Source of the DNA: a virus
IMG/VR virus record: IMGVR_UViG_3300042465_000166
Location: 1 to 30,343 of that record
Strand: one strand, 5' to 3'
Length of the DNA: 30,343 nt
Shown: one piece after another, positions 1-7,839 of the stretch
Layout of the letters: every line of letters begins with the position of its first letter
Numbering within the stretch: the first letter of the stretch is position 1
Notes under the pieces: generated by a model
What the model was told of the DNA's origin: nothing
The model's database searches: none
What the model saw: the letters and a program-made list of their open reading frames with translations, nothing else
Position numbers and translations under genes: made by a program

Positions 1-546
1 GTAGGCACGGCTGTCGCCAGTGAGAATCAACTGCCCAACTGGCTGTCCGTGCCTGACCCAGAACCCCTTAGAACCTCGAAGGAGGCAAGGGCGTTGCTGC
101 ATGTCGAATATGAGCAGATCTTCGAGCGAGTCGTAGAAGACATCTACCGGGGCAGATCCCTGCAATCGCTGATCGAGGATGACCACAGGGCCATCTCGTA
201 TGAGGACTTCCTGCGCTGGGTCAAGCGGGATGCCACCCGCCATGAACGGTTCAAAGAAGCGCAGGAGATGCGCACTGAGTTCCTTGCAGGCGAGATCCTA
301 GAAATTGCCGATGGGGTTGAAGCCGTTGACCCACACTCGAACGATACGGTGAACCGGGACAAGTTGCGCATCGACACGCGCAAGTGGCTCATGGGGGCGC
401 ACAACAGGAAACGCTACGGTGAGACTAAACAGATTGAACTGGGTGGCACCATCTCCATCACCGAGGCGCTGGCTCAGGCACAGGCCAGAGTGATCGAGGG
501 TGAGGTCGTTGACGTGTCGGATGTAACCCCTCGATTGGAGAACTGA
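1..546 (+). CDS. Terminase small subunit, Sf6-like (5' end off window)
   Basis: Recognises phage DNA and recruits the large terminase to start packaging. The reading frame is open from base 1 and ends at the TGA at 544-546. The only usable start in view is a GTG at 49, which has no Shine-Dalgarno site before it, so the gene probably begins upstream of the window. From that GTG it would be 165 residues. It is rich in charged helices: an N-terminal helix-turn-helix-like part (YEDFLRWVKRD), then a segment KLRIDTRKWLMGAHN typical of Sf6-type small terminases, and a C-terminal tail with IEGEVVDVS. The large terminase starts inside its stop codon (TGATG), which supports the pairing. The family call rests on sequence resemblance and gene order. 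Confidence 0.8.
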   Translation, partial: VGTAVASENQLPNWLSVPDPEPLRTSKEARALLHVEYEQIFERVVEDIYRGRSLQSLIEDDHRAISYEDFLRWVKRDATRHERFKEAQEMRTEFLAGEILEIADGVEAVDPHSNDTVNRDKLRIDTRKWLMGAHNRKRYGETKQIELGGTISITEALAQAQARVIEGEVVDVSDVTPRLEN

Positions 547-2087
547 TGCAGCGAATGCGGTACAGCCCAGAAGATGAGCAAACACTCATGGCGCAGCTTT
601 GGAGTCCGTCTATCAAGGACGACCCTGAGGCGTTTGTGCTCTTTGCGTTCCCTTGGGGGCAGAAGAACACCCCCCTCGAACACTTCAAAGCCCCTCGTGC
701 GTGGCAGAGAAGGACGCTGCGCAGGATACGGGACTTTATCAAAGAGAACCGGGGCAAGCTGAGTAACGAGGAGTTGATCGACGCCATGCGCAGGGCCATC
801 AGTTCCGGGCGAGGGGTGGGTAAGTCAGCACTCGTGTCGTGGCTGATCCTGTGGATGCTGAGTACTCGGATCGGCAGTTCCGTCATCGTGTCGGCTAACA
901 GCGAGAACCAGTTGCGTAAAGTGACGTGGGGTGAGTTGACCAAGTGGGTCACCATGAGCCTGAACGCGCACTGGTGGGAACCAACGGCTACATCGCTGAA
1001 CCCTGCTAGCTGGTTGACTGAGTTGGTTGAGCGTGACCTGCGTAAAGGCACCCGGTACTGGGGAGCCGAGGGTAAGCTGTGGAGCGAGGAGAACCCAGAC
1101 GCCTATGCCGGTGTTCACAACATGGACGGCATGATGGTAATCTTTGACGAGGCGTCAGGTATACCGGACAGCATCTGGTCCGTGGCTGCGGGCTTCTTTA
1201 CAGAGAACATCTTGGACCGATACTGGCTGGCGTTCAGCAACGGTCGTCGCAACACCGGGTACTTCTACGAGGCCGTGGACGGGTCTAAGCGGGAGTTCTG
1301 GGAGAGCGAGAAGATCGACGCCCGCACAGTCGAGGGCACCGACAAGAGCATCTACCAGCAGATCATCAACGAGTACGGTGAGGACAGCGATGAGGCGCGT
1401 GTCGAGGTGTATGGCGACTTTCCCAAGTCGGGCCAAGACCAGTTTATCGCACCACACAGCGTGGATGACGCCATGAAGCGGCCACAGTACAAGGACATGA
1501 CCGCGCCCATCATTGTGGGTGTGGACCCGGCCCGGGGCGGCATGGACAGCACCGTGATCGCCGTGCGCCGTGGGCGTGACATCGTGGCGATCAAGCGGTT
1601 CAAGGGTGAGGACACCATGAGCGTGGTGGGTCACGTCATCGACGCCATCGAGGAGTACCGACCAGCGTTGACCGTGATCGACGAGGGTGGTCTGGGCTAC
1701 GGCATCCTTGACAGATTGACCGAGCAGAAGTACAAAGTGCGTGGGGTCAACTTTGGCTGGAAGGCCAAGAACCCGACCATGTGGGGTAACAAGCGGGCCG
1801 AGATTTGGGGTGCGATGCGCGATTGGCTCAAGACCGCCAGCATCCCGCAAGACAGACTGCTCAAGAGCGATCTGGTCGGCCCGATGAAGAAGCCCAACTC
1901 GGCTGGCACTATCTTTTTGGAAGGCAAGAAGGAAATGAAAGCCCGTGGACTGGCCTCACCTGATGCAGCCGATGCGATTGCCGTGACGTTCGCACATCCC
2001 GTGGCACATCGGGAGTACAATGAACGAACAACCACCCGGCGCAACGCTCAAAACGGTGCTGCCCTTACTTCATGGATGGGTTCGTGA
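546..2087 (+). CDS. Terminase large subunit (packaging ATPase and nuclease)
   Basis: This is the motor that drives DNA into the prohead through the portal and cuts the concatemer. The 513-residue length is usual for the family. The ATPase domain has a Walker A motif at about residues 87-94 (SGRGVGKS), a Walker B at 198-203 (VIFDEA) and a coupling-type SN at 231-232. The RNase H-like nuclease domain shows its acidic residues in VGVDPARGG (D327), LTVIDEGG (D379) and SPDAADAIA (D473, D476). All catalytic residues appear intact. The ATG at 546 overlaps the TerS stop (TGATG), so translation is probably coupled. P22-type packaging is normally headful, which would fit a circularly permuted genome, but that is inference. 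Confidence 0.95.
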   Translation: MQRMRYSPEDEQTLMAQLWSPSIKDDPEAFVLFAFPWGQKNTPLEHFKAPRAWQRRTLRRIRDFIKENRGKLSNEELIDAMRRAISSGRGVGKSALVSWLILWMLSTRIGSSVIVSANSENQLRKVTWGELTKWVTMSLNAHWWEPTATSLNPASWLTELVERDLRKGTRYWGAEGKLWSEENPDAYAGVHNMDGMMVIFDEASGIPDSIWSVAAGFFTENILDRYWLAFSNGRRNTGYFYEAVDGSKREFWESEKIDARTVEGTDKSIYQQIINEYGEDSDEARVEVYGDFPKSGQDQFIAPHSVDDAMKRPQYKDMTAPIIVGVDPARGGMDSTVIAVRRGRDIVAIKRFKGEDTMSVVGHVIDAIEEYRPALTVIDEGGLGYGILDRLTEQKYKVRGVNFGWKAKNPTMWGNKRAEIWGAMRDWLKTASIPQDRLLKSDLVGPMKKPNSAGTIFLEGKKEMKARGLASPDAADAIAVTFAHPVAHREYNERTTTRRNAQNGAALTSWMGS

Positions 2088-2350
2088 TGGCTACCAAGAA
2101 AAGCGTTTCTCTGAGTGTCGGTCGTGGCGAGAAGCTGCCTGCATCCAAGGGTGCGGGCTTGACAGCCAAGGGCCGCGAAAAGTACAACGCAGCTACTGGC
2201 AGCAATCTCAAAGCGCCAGCGCCCAGTCCCAAGACAAAGGCCGACCAAGGGCGTAAAGACTCGTTCTGTGCCCGCATGGAAGGGGTTGTCAAAAACGCCA
2301 AAGGTCCAGCAGAACGGGCCAAGGCATCACTCAAACGATGGAAGTGCTGA
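2087..2350 (+). CDS. Small basic phage protein (DUF6321-like)
   Basis: Encodes 87 residues. The ATG at 2087 overlaps the TerL stop (TGATG) exactly as TerL overlaps TerS, so I prefer it to the in-frame ATG at 2072. The protein is very rich in Lys, Arg, Gly and Ser. It has the blocks GAGLTAKGREKYNAATGSNL, then DSFCARMEGV, then ASLKRWKC at the end, which match a small phage family seen near terminase genes (DUF6321-like, from memory). No catalytic motif or membrane segment is visible. Its position between TerL and portal and its strong positive charge suggest a DNA- or packaging-related role, but the function is unknown. Confidence 0.75.
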   Translation: MATKKSVSLSVGRGEKLPASKGAGLTAKGREKYNAATGSNLKAPAPSPKTKADQGRKDSFCARMEGVVKNAKGPAERAKASLKRWKC

Positions 2351-2352
2351 TC

Positions 2353-2517
2353 ATGGCTACAAAACCCGGACTCTACGCCAACATTAACGCCAAACGCGCC
2401 CGTATTGCCGCAGGTAGCGGCGAGAAGATGCGCAAACCCGGCGCTGCTGGCGCACCCACGGCCAAAGACTTCAAAGAGTCGGCCAAGACCGCCAAACCTG
2501 CCAAAAAGGCCAAGTGA
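2353..2517 (+). CDS. Tiny basic protein, 54 residues
   Basis: The frame runs ATG (2353) to TGA (2515-2517). It begins two bases after the previous stop, and its own stop overlaps the next start (TGATG). The product is Lys/Ala-rich, with the blocks GLYANINAKRARIAAGSGEK and MRKPGAAGAPTAKDF and a lysine-rich end. This arrangement resembles a small conserved phage protein usually found with the next ORF in head gene clusters. No domain of known function is seen. Tight spacing in a run of coupled genes is the main evidence that it is translated. Confidence 0.7.
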   Translation: MATKPGLYANINAKRARIAAGSGEKMRKPGAAGAPTAKDFKESAKTAKPAKKAK

Positions 2518-2669
2518 TGCCACTCGTCAAATCACCCTCAAAAGAGGCATTTCGCAAGAACGTCAAGGCCGAAGTGTCTGCGGGTAAACCCGTAAAGCAG
2601 GCGGTTGCGATTGCCTACTCTGTCAAGCGTGAAGCTGCCAAAAAACCAACAATGAAGACCAAAAAATGA
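2517..2669 (+). CDS. Tiny basic protein, 50 residues (DUF6496-like)
   Basis: Starts at the ATG at 2517, overlapping the previous stop, and ends at the TGA at 2667-2669, which overlaps the next ATG. The product has the pattern LVKSPSKEAFRKNV, then GKPVKQAVAIAYSVKREA, then a lysine-rich tail. This is a common small-phage-protein pattern (xxNIxxExxxGKPxKQAVAIAxxxxR) resembling DUF6496. It probably forms one or two helices. The function is unknown; the extreme basic charge would allow nucleic acid binding. Confidence 0.7.
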   Translation: MPLVKSPSKEAFRKNVKAEVSAGKPVKQAVAIAYSVKREAAKKPTMKTKK

Positions 2670-2914
2670 GCCTCCAAGCCCTGCAAGACTGCCTAATCGT
2701 CCGTCCCGACATGGAAAAACATGAGCTTTTCATCCTGTTGCGCGACAAACAAACTGGCACGGGTGTGGTAATCTCCGCTGGGCCTGATGCCAAGGACGTA
2801 AAAGTCGGCGACAAGGTGCTATTTGGTGATTCCATCGGTCAAGACCTAAAATACGAGGGTGACAACCTTCTGGTCATGAGGGAATCACACACCCTCGGAG
2901 TATTTGACGCATGA
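2666..2914 (+). CDS. GroES-like co-chaperonin
   Basis: Encodes 82 residues, shorter than the roughly 97 of bacterial GroES. It keeps the Cpn10 pattern: an N-terminal strand LQDCLIVRPD, a loop region with hydrophobic FILL (about residues 22-25) where the GroEL-binding mobile loop would lie, then GTGVVISAGPDAKDVKVGDK, the VLFG turn, and YEGDNLLVMRESHTLGVF at the end. Co-chaperonins cap the GroEL folding chamber. P22-type coat protein is a known GroEL client, so a phage-supplied cap would make sense here, as with T4 gp31. The ATG at 2666 overlaps the previous stop (ATGA) and the portal ATG overlaps this gene's stop. Confidence 0.85.
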   Translation: MSLQALQDCLIVRPDMEKHELFILLRDKQTGTGVVISAGPDAKDVKVGDKVLFGDSIGQDLKYEGDNLLVMRESHTLGVFDA

Positions 2915-5094
2915 AAGACACCACCGGAATCGTAGCCGCAGCAAATGTGGCAAAAAACGGACCGTACCCGTCAAAAGGCGGTTCCGAGGAGATCCTGACC
3001 GTTGCCCGATCACGCATGAAGACGGCAATGGCGGCGTTTTCCCAGACTCGGGAAGACGAACTTGACGATCTGCGGTTCTACGCAGGCTCCCCAGACAACC
3101 AGTGGCAGTGGCCTGCTGACGTGCTCCAGACCCGTGGCGCGGTGCAGGGTCAAACGATCAACGCCCGTCCGTGTCTCACTATCAACAAGCTACCGCAGCA
3201 CGTTCACCAAGTGACGAACGAGCAGCGCATGAACCGTCCCGGCATCAAGGTGATCCCGGCTGACGACAAGGCCGATGTGGACATGGCAGACGTGTTCAAC
3301 GGCGTGATTCGTCACATCGAGTACATCTCCGATGCTGACGTGGCCTACGACACCGCCTGCGAGAACCAAGTGTCCTACGGCGAAGGCTACATCCGACTGC
3401 TGACCGAGTACTGCGACGAAGACACGTTCGATCAGGACATCAAGATTGGGCGCATCCGCAACAGCTTCAGCGTCTACATGGACCCCCTGATCCAAGACCC
3501 CACTGGCGCAGATGCCAAGTGGTGCTTTGTGACGGAAGACTTGCCCAAAGCCGAGTACGAGCGCCTGTACCCCGATGCAGCGCCCATCAGCACCTTGATG
3601 AGTCTTGGTGTTGGCGATCAGTCCATTGCCCAATGGATCGGTGAGAACACCATCCGCATCGCCGAGTACTTCTACATCGAATACGAGAAGCAAACGCTCA
3701 ACCTGTACCCCGGCAACCAAACTGCGTTTAGCGGTACGCCCGAGGACAAGACACTGCGCATGATGTTTGGCAAGCCGATCCGCACCCGCGAAGCTGACCG
3801 CAAAAAGGTCAAGTGGTGCAAGATCAACGGCTACGACATCCTTGAGGAGCGCGAGTGGGCTGGTGCCTACATCCCCGTGGTGCGCGTGGTCGGTAACGAG
3901 TTTGAAGTTGACGGCCAGATGTACGTGTCGGGCTTGGTGCGCAACGCCAAGGATGCCCAGCGCATGTACAACTACTGGGTGTCGCAGGAAGCTGAGATGC
4001 TGGCGCTGGCCCCCAAAGCCCCGTTTATCGGGTACGGCGGGCAGTTTGAAGGCTACGAGCAGCAGTGGAAGACTGCCAACACAAACAACTGGCCCTATCT
4101 GGAGGTTAATCCAGACGTTACAGACGGCCAAGGCGCTGTGTTGCCACTACCCCAGCGGGCACAGCCTCCAATGGCCTCCAGCGGCCTGCTGCAAGCCAAG
4201 GCGGGGGCTGCTGAAGACATCAAGTCGGCCACCGGTCAGTACAACGCATCGCTGGGCATGACCAGCAACGAGCGTTCTGGCAAAGCCATCTTGGCCCGCC
4301 AGCGTGAGGGCGACATCGGCACATACCACTACGTTGACAACTTGGCCCGTGCGATCCGTCACATTGGTCGTCAACTCGTGGACCTGATTCCCAAGATTTA
4401 CGACACTGAGCGCATCGCCCGCATTATCGGTGAAGACGGCGAGCCAGATACTGTCAAGATGAACCCGATGCAGGACGAACCAGTCAAGCGCATCGTGGAC
4501 CAAGAGGGTGCGCTGATCGAAAAGATTTACAACCCGGCTGTTGGCAAGTACGATGTGCGCGTGATCACTGGTCCCGGCTACGCTACCAAGCGTCAGGAGG
4601 CTTTGGAGAGCATGGCCCAGTTGCTGCAAGGCAACCCACAGTTGTGGCAAGTCGCTGGCGACCTGTTTGTCAAGAACATGGACTGGCCCGGTGCTCAAGA
4701 CCTTGCCAAGCGGTTCAAGAAAACCATCGACCCCAAAGTGCTGGCCGACGAAGACGATCCAGCTTTGGCCGCTGCCAACCAGCAGATGGAGGCGATGGCC
4801 GCTGAGATGGAAAACATGTTCCAGATGTTGCAAAACGTCAACCAGAGCATGGAAGCCCGCGAGATGCAGATCAAGCAGTTTGAGGCCGACATCAAGGCCT
4901 ATTCTGCCGAGACACAGCGCATCAGCGCGGTGCAGGCCGGTATGTCACCAGAGCAGATTCAGGACATCGTGATGGGCACCATTGCCGCAGCGATGGACAC
5001 TGGCGATCTGGTTGCAGGCGCACCGCAGATGCCTGAGATGCCGATGCAGCCCGAGATGCCGCAGGGTCAAATGCCACCTGAAGGGATGATGTAA
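2911..5094 (+). CDS. Portal protein, P22 gp1-like
   Basis: Forms the dodecameric ring at one capsid vertex through which DNA enters and leaves; it binds terminase outside and tail factors later. The 727 residues match P22 gp1 in size (about 725). Recognisable blocks are the N-terminal DDLRFYAGSPDNQW, NKLPQHVHQVTNEQRMNRPG, FSVYMDPLIQDPTGADAKWC and a central region SLGMTSNERSGKAILARQ. A long helical stretch follows, with a predicted coiled-coil barrel at roughly residues 620-680. The last 25 or so residues are Met/Pro-rich (PEMPMQPEMPQGQMPPEGMM). The ATG overlaps the GroES-like stop by four bases. Confidence 0.95.
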   Translation: MKDTTGIVAAANVAKNGPYPSKGGSEEILTVARSRMKTAMAAFSQTREDELDDLRFYAGSPDNQWQWPADVLQTRGAVQGQTINARPCLTINKLPQHVHQVTNEQRMNRPGIKVIPADDKADVDMADVFNGVIRHIEYISDADVAYDTACENQVSYGEGYIRLLTEYCDEDTFDQDIKIGRIRNSFSVYMDPLIQDPTGADAKWCFVTEDLPKAEYERLYPDAAPISTLMSLGVGDQSIAQWIGENTIRIAEYFYIEYEKQTLNLYPGNQTAFSGTPEDKTLRMMFGKPIRTREADRKKVKWCKINGYDILEEREWAGAYIPVVRVVGNEFEVDGQMYVSGLVRNAKDAQRMYNYWVSQEAEMLALAPKAPFIGYGGQFEGYEQQWKTANTNNWPYLEVNPDVTDGQGAVLPLPQRAQPPMASSGLLQAKAGAAEDIKSATGQYNASLGMTSNERSGKAILARQREGDIGTYHYVDNLARAIRHIGRQLVDLIPKIYDTERIARIIGEDGEPDTVKMNPMQDEPVKRIVDQEGALIEKIYNPAVGKYDVRVITGPGYATKRQEALESMAQLLQGNPQLWQVAGDLFVKNMDWPGAQDLAKRFKKTIDPKVLADEDDPALAAANQQMEAMAAEMENMFQMLQNVNQSMEAREMQIKQFEADIKAYSAETQRISAVQAGMSPEQIQDIVMGTIAAAMDTGDLVAGAPQMPEMPMQPEMPQGQMPPEGMM

Positions 5095-5456
5095 TGAGTT
5101 GCGCTGAATTTGTTGGTGAGTTGTTTTTGGCGCGGGATGTGGCCCATTCCGTCCACCTCAACACCCGTTCCTACTCAAAACACAAGGCGCTGCGGCACTT
5201 TTACAAGGACGTTCTGGAAGCTGCCGACAAGTTTGCCGAGGCATACCAAGGCCGTCATGGTTTAATTGGTCCTATCTCGCTCAAGTCAGCCCGCAAGGAC
5301 GGTGCAATCTTGCCGTTCTTGGAGGACTCGCTGGCCTACATCGAAGAAAACCGGTACAAGGTCTGCGGCAAGACCGACACCACCTTGCAGAACATCATTG
5401 ACGAGATCATTGCTGTCTACCTGTCGGCGCTCTATAAACTGAGGTTTTTGGCATGA
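5094..5456 (+). CDS. DUF5856 family protein, Dps-like helical fold
   Basis: Encodes 120 residues, starting in the TAATG that ends the portal gene. It looks fully helical. The N-terminal part ARDVAHSVHLNTRSYSKHKA followed by FYKDVLEAADKFAEAYQGRHG resembles the first helices of Dps/ferritin-like proteins and the phage family DUF5856 (recalled, not searched). A His/Asp/Glu set is present that could bind metal, but no ferroxidase site can be assigned. The function in phages is not known. Its placement between portal and virion genes would fit a virion or DNA-associated protein. Confidence 0.65.
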   Translation: MSCAEFVGELFLARDVAHSVHLNTRSYSKHKALRHFYKDVLEAADKFAEAYQGRHGLIGPISLKSARKDGAILPFLEDSLAYIEENRYKVCGKTDTTLQNIIDEIIAVYLSALYKLRFLA

Positions 5457-6217
5457 CAACACCCACCGCATCACTTAGCTACTTTGGCCGCACCGAGCCG
5501 TTTGACCTTCAAGTTGCTCGCGGCTTGATCGGTGGGCACTCCGTGGTGACCGTGTTTGGCTACAACCCCGATGTGGACACCACTGAGGAGTCGATCTGGC
5601 CTGATGGCGGCACAATCCCGCACCCCACAGTGGCCTCGGTGCTCAGTATCGTGTCCACAGACGCTGCCGATGACTCCGCTGGCACAGGCGCACGCACTGT
5701 GTACATCGAGGGTGTGAATAACAACTACGAGATCGTTCACGAAACGGTGACTCTGGACGGCACGACCCCGGTATCTACCGTGCGCACGTATCTGTACGTC
5801 AACCAGTTTTACGTGGCAACAGTTGGGTCTGGTGGCGCAAACGCAGGCGAGATCACCGCCAAGGTCAGCACAACCCTGTACGACCTGATTGCCGCTGGCT
5901 ACAACCAGCGCACAACCGGTCACTACTGCGTCCCGGCTGGCTACACCGGCTACATGACCGAGGGTGTCATCACCACAGGTCAAGCGTCTGGGTCTACCTC
6001 AGTCACAGCGTTCTTGAAGCAACACGGTCCTGATGGTATCCTTCGCGTAGGTGCAGTTTCGACGTTGAACAACGGCTCTGTGCAGTACGACTTTTCCCCT
6101 CCGTACCGCATCCCCGAAAAAAATTGTATTGGTGCGTCAGTCATTGGCTCTGCCAGCAACAACTCGGCCAGTTCGTTTTTCAACATCATCCTCATTCAAA
6201 ATTCACCGGGCTATTGA
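5453..6217 (+). CDS. Putative virion structural protein
   Basis: Encodes 254 residues, with an ATGA overlap with the previous gene. The protein is rich in Thr, Ser, Gly and Val and looks all-beta, with segments such as GHSVVTVFGYNPDVDT, an SIWPDGG turn and ARTVYIEGVNNNYEIVHETV. Similar proteins occur beside portal or neck genes in environmental podoviruses and are usually listed as structural. No enzymatic motif is seen. A capsid-surface or neck component is possible. This is inference from composition and location. Confidence 0.6.
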   Translation: MTTPTASLSYFGRTEPFDLQVARGLIGGHSVVTVFGYNPDVDTTEESIWPDGGTIPHPTVASVLSIVSTDAADDSAGTGARTVYIEGVNNNYEIVHETVTLDGTTPVSTVRTYLYVNQFYVATVGSGGANAGEITAKVSTTLYDLIAAGYNQRTTGHYCVPAGYTGYMTEGVITTGQASGSTSVTAFLKQHGPDGILRVGAVSTLNNGSVQYDFSPPYRIPEKNCIGASVIGSASNNSASSFFNIILIQNSPGY

Positions 6218-6241
6218 GTACAATACCCACAAGGAGCCATC

Positions 6242-6544
6242 ATGGAACTTCTCAACCCTCTTGCCCGCACGGACTTCCCTGCGCAATCTGTTGCGTTCAC
6301 AGGAACCGCTGGCTCCACTTCTGGCTGGAACGCTGGCCCTGAAGGTGTCATGGTCTGGTCCACAGAACCTTGCTACATTGCTGTTGGCGAGGGTGTGACA
6401 GCTACCACCAGCGATACGCCAATTCCCGCATTCACACCGATTCCGTTCAAAGTGCAGCCCACTGTGTCCGGTCTGTGGCGAGTGAGCGCCATCCAGATTT
6501 CCTCTGGTGGCACGGTGTACTGCAAACCGATGAACACCAAATGA
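6242..6544 (+). CDS. Hypothetical small virion-type protein
   Basis: Encodes 100 residues behind a strong ribosome site (AAGGAG, seven bases before the ATG). The product is beta-rich and Thr/Pro-rich, without Lys clusters or membrane segments. I recognise no domain. Its place in the structural cluster, and its stop codon overlapping the next start, suggest a structural or accessory virion protein. Confidence 0.6.
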   Translation: MELLNPLARTDFPAQSVAFTGTAGSTSGWNAGPEGVMVWSTEPCYIAVGEGVTATTSDTPIPAFTPIPFKVQPTVSGLWRVSAIQISSGGTVYCKPMNTK

Positions 6545-6699
6545 GCTTCCTTGCTGTTCGCAACGCTGTTGGCATTGGACTGGGTGGCATTATTTCGCTG
6601 TTCGGCGGTCGCGGCAGCGAACAGGCACAGAGCAACCTTCTCACCGAATCAGGCGCAAACCTCGTGCAAGAGGACGGTGGCTTGATCCTTTTGGAGTAA
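6541..6699 (+). CDS. Small hypothetical protein, 52 residues
   Basis: Uses the ATG at 6541, which overlaps the preceding TGA (ATGA). The same frame can be read open from further upstream, but that would run through the preceding gene. The product starts with a short hydrophobic, glycine-rich helix (VGIGLGGIISLFGG) and ends with NLLTESGANLVQEDGGLILL, a Leu/Glu pattern seen at the ends of small phage structural proteins. The function is unknown. Confidence 0.55.
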   Translation: MSFLAVRNAVGIGLGGIISLFGGRGSEQAQSNLLTESGANLVQEDGGLILLE

Positions 6700-6702
6700 C
6701 AC

Positions 6703-7206
6703 ATGCCCGCTGTATCGCTTTCAATTTTTGGCGGCGTTGGTGCTCAGTTTTTTGACAACAACGGCAACCCGCTGTCTGGTGGCAAGATTTACACCTACGA
6801 GGCTGGAACAACCACTCCGTTGGCCTCGTACACGTCAAGTACTGGCGTCACTGCCCACACAAACCCCATCGTGCTGGACTCGGCTGGCCGTGTGCCATCT
6901 GGTGGTGAAATCTGGAATCAGTTGCAACTGTACAAGTTTGTGCTGAAGACCAGTGCGGACGTGACGATTGCCACGTATGACAACGTGGGTAGCAGCTTCA
7001 ACGCTACTGCAATCATCGCCAACTTTACAGGGAATGGCAGCACGGTTGCATTTACGCTGGCAAGCGCACCAGCGGGTGAAAATTCCACCAACGTGTATAT
7101 CAACGGTGTGTACCAGCAAAAGAACACGTACAGTGTTGCTGGCGCTGTTCTCACGTTTTCAGAAGCACCTCCAGTTACTTCGTCAATTGAAGTCAACTAC
7201 GTTTAA
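6703..7206 (+). CDS. Tail fibre / head-binding adaptor-like protein
   Basis: Encodes 167 residues, preceded by TTGGAG. The N-terminal half holds the block FDNNGNPLSGGKIYTYEAGT followed by LASYTSSTG and NPIVLDSAGRVP, a pattern common at the virion-binding ends of tailspikes and tail fibres of P22-like phages. The C-terminal part (FTGNGSTVAFTLASAP, then VYINGVYQQKNTYSV and LTFSEAPP) is a small beta domain also frequent in fibre proteins. It lacks a long shaft and an enzyme domain, so it may be an adaptor that carries the following fibre proteins. Confidence 0.7.
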   Translation: MPAVSLSIFGGVGAQFFDNNGNPLSGGKIYTYEAGTTTPLASYTSSTGVTAHTNPIVLDSAGRVPSGGEIWNQLQLYKFVLKTSADVTIATYDNVGSSFNATAIIANFTGNGSTVAFTLASAPAGENSTNVYINGVYQQKNTYSVAGAVLTFSEAPPVTSSIEVNYV

Positions 7207-7215
7207 GGAACAATC

Positions 7216-7830
7216 ATGGCAGATACCAAAATCTCAGCACTTCCTGCGTCAACGACTCCGCTTGCTGGCACCGAGGTGCTGCCGATTGTTCAAGGTGGTG
7301 TAACCAAACAGGTCAGCGTTGCTAACTTGACCGCAGGCCGTGCAGTCAGTGCGACTGAATTAACCCTGACAACGGGTAATTTGATTGTCAGCAATGGCAA
7401 AGGCATCGACTTTTCTGCCACACCGGGCACAGGCACAAGCGAGTTGCTGAGTGACTATGAAGAAGGTACTTGGACGCCTAGTTTGGGTGGCAGCACTACA
7501 TACACACTTCAAACAGGTCGATATACCAAGGTAGGACGTCTTGTGACGGCAACTGGTATTTTGACCATAAATGTACTTGGTACAGGCGTTACTTCTAGCA
7601 TTTTGGGACTTCCGTTTGTGGCTGGCGGTGTGTCAGGTGAACCGTATGGTGGGTCCATCAGTTACTTTGCAAACGTTGATACAAACGTCACGGCTATTTT
7701 TGCGCGGGTAAACCCAACGACGTCACAAATTGACCTTGGTGCTTCTACTGCTGCACAAGCAACTATCTCCACGGTGAACATTTTTAACAATGGCACAATT
7801 TTGTCTTTTGTTGTGCAGTACGAAGTTTAA
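7216..7830 (+). CDS. Putative tail fibre protein
   Basis: Encodes 204 residues behind AAGGA. The N-terminus ADTKISALPASTTPLAGTEV and QVSVANLTAGRAVSA is a widespread fibre start. The middle carries the YEEGTWTPSLGG motif found in phage fibres and related surface proteins, followed by a beta-rich C-terminal domain with many Thr, Gly and Val. It is probably a short receptor-binding or branching fibre. Codon and base use are AT-richer than in the packaging genes, suggesting recent exchange of this module. Confidence 0.7.
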   Translation: MADTKISALPASTTPLAGTEVLPIVQGGVTKQVSVANLTAGRAVSATELTLTTGNLIVSNGKGIDFSATPGTGTSELLSDYEEGTWTPSLGGSTTYTLQTGRYTKVGRLVTATGILTINVLGTGVTSSILGLPFVAGGVSGEPYGGSISYFANVDTNVTAIFARVNPTTSQIDLGASTAAQATISTVNIFNNGTILSFVVQYEV

Positions 7831-7839
7831 GGATCTGTC

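Noticed and set aside
2072-2086. Upstream ATG as start of the first basic mini-protein
   Set aside because: The ATG at 2087 overlaps the TerL stop in the same TGATG form as the preceding gene junction and matches the usual family start better.
3190-4131. Long minus-strand open frame opposite the portal gene
   Set aside because: Shadow of the portal reading frame; no motif and no start signal.
6218-6241. TACAAT as a -10 box before the gene at 6242
   Set aside because: No convincing -35 box at a fitting distance; the gene is more likely part of the upstream operon.
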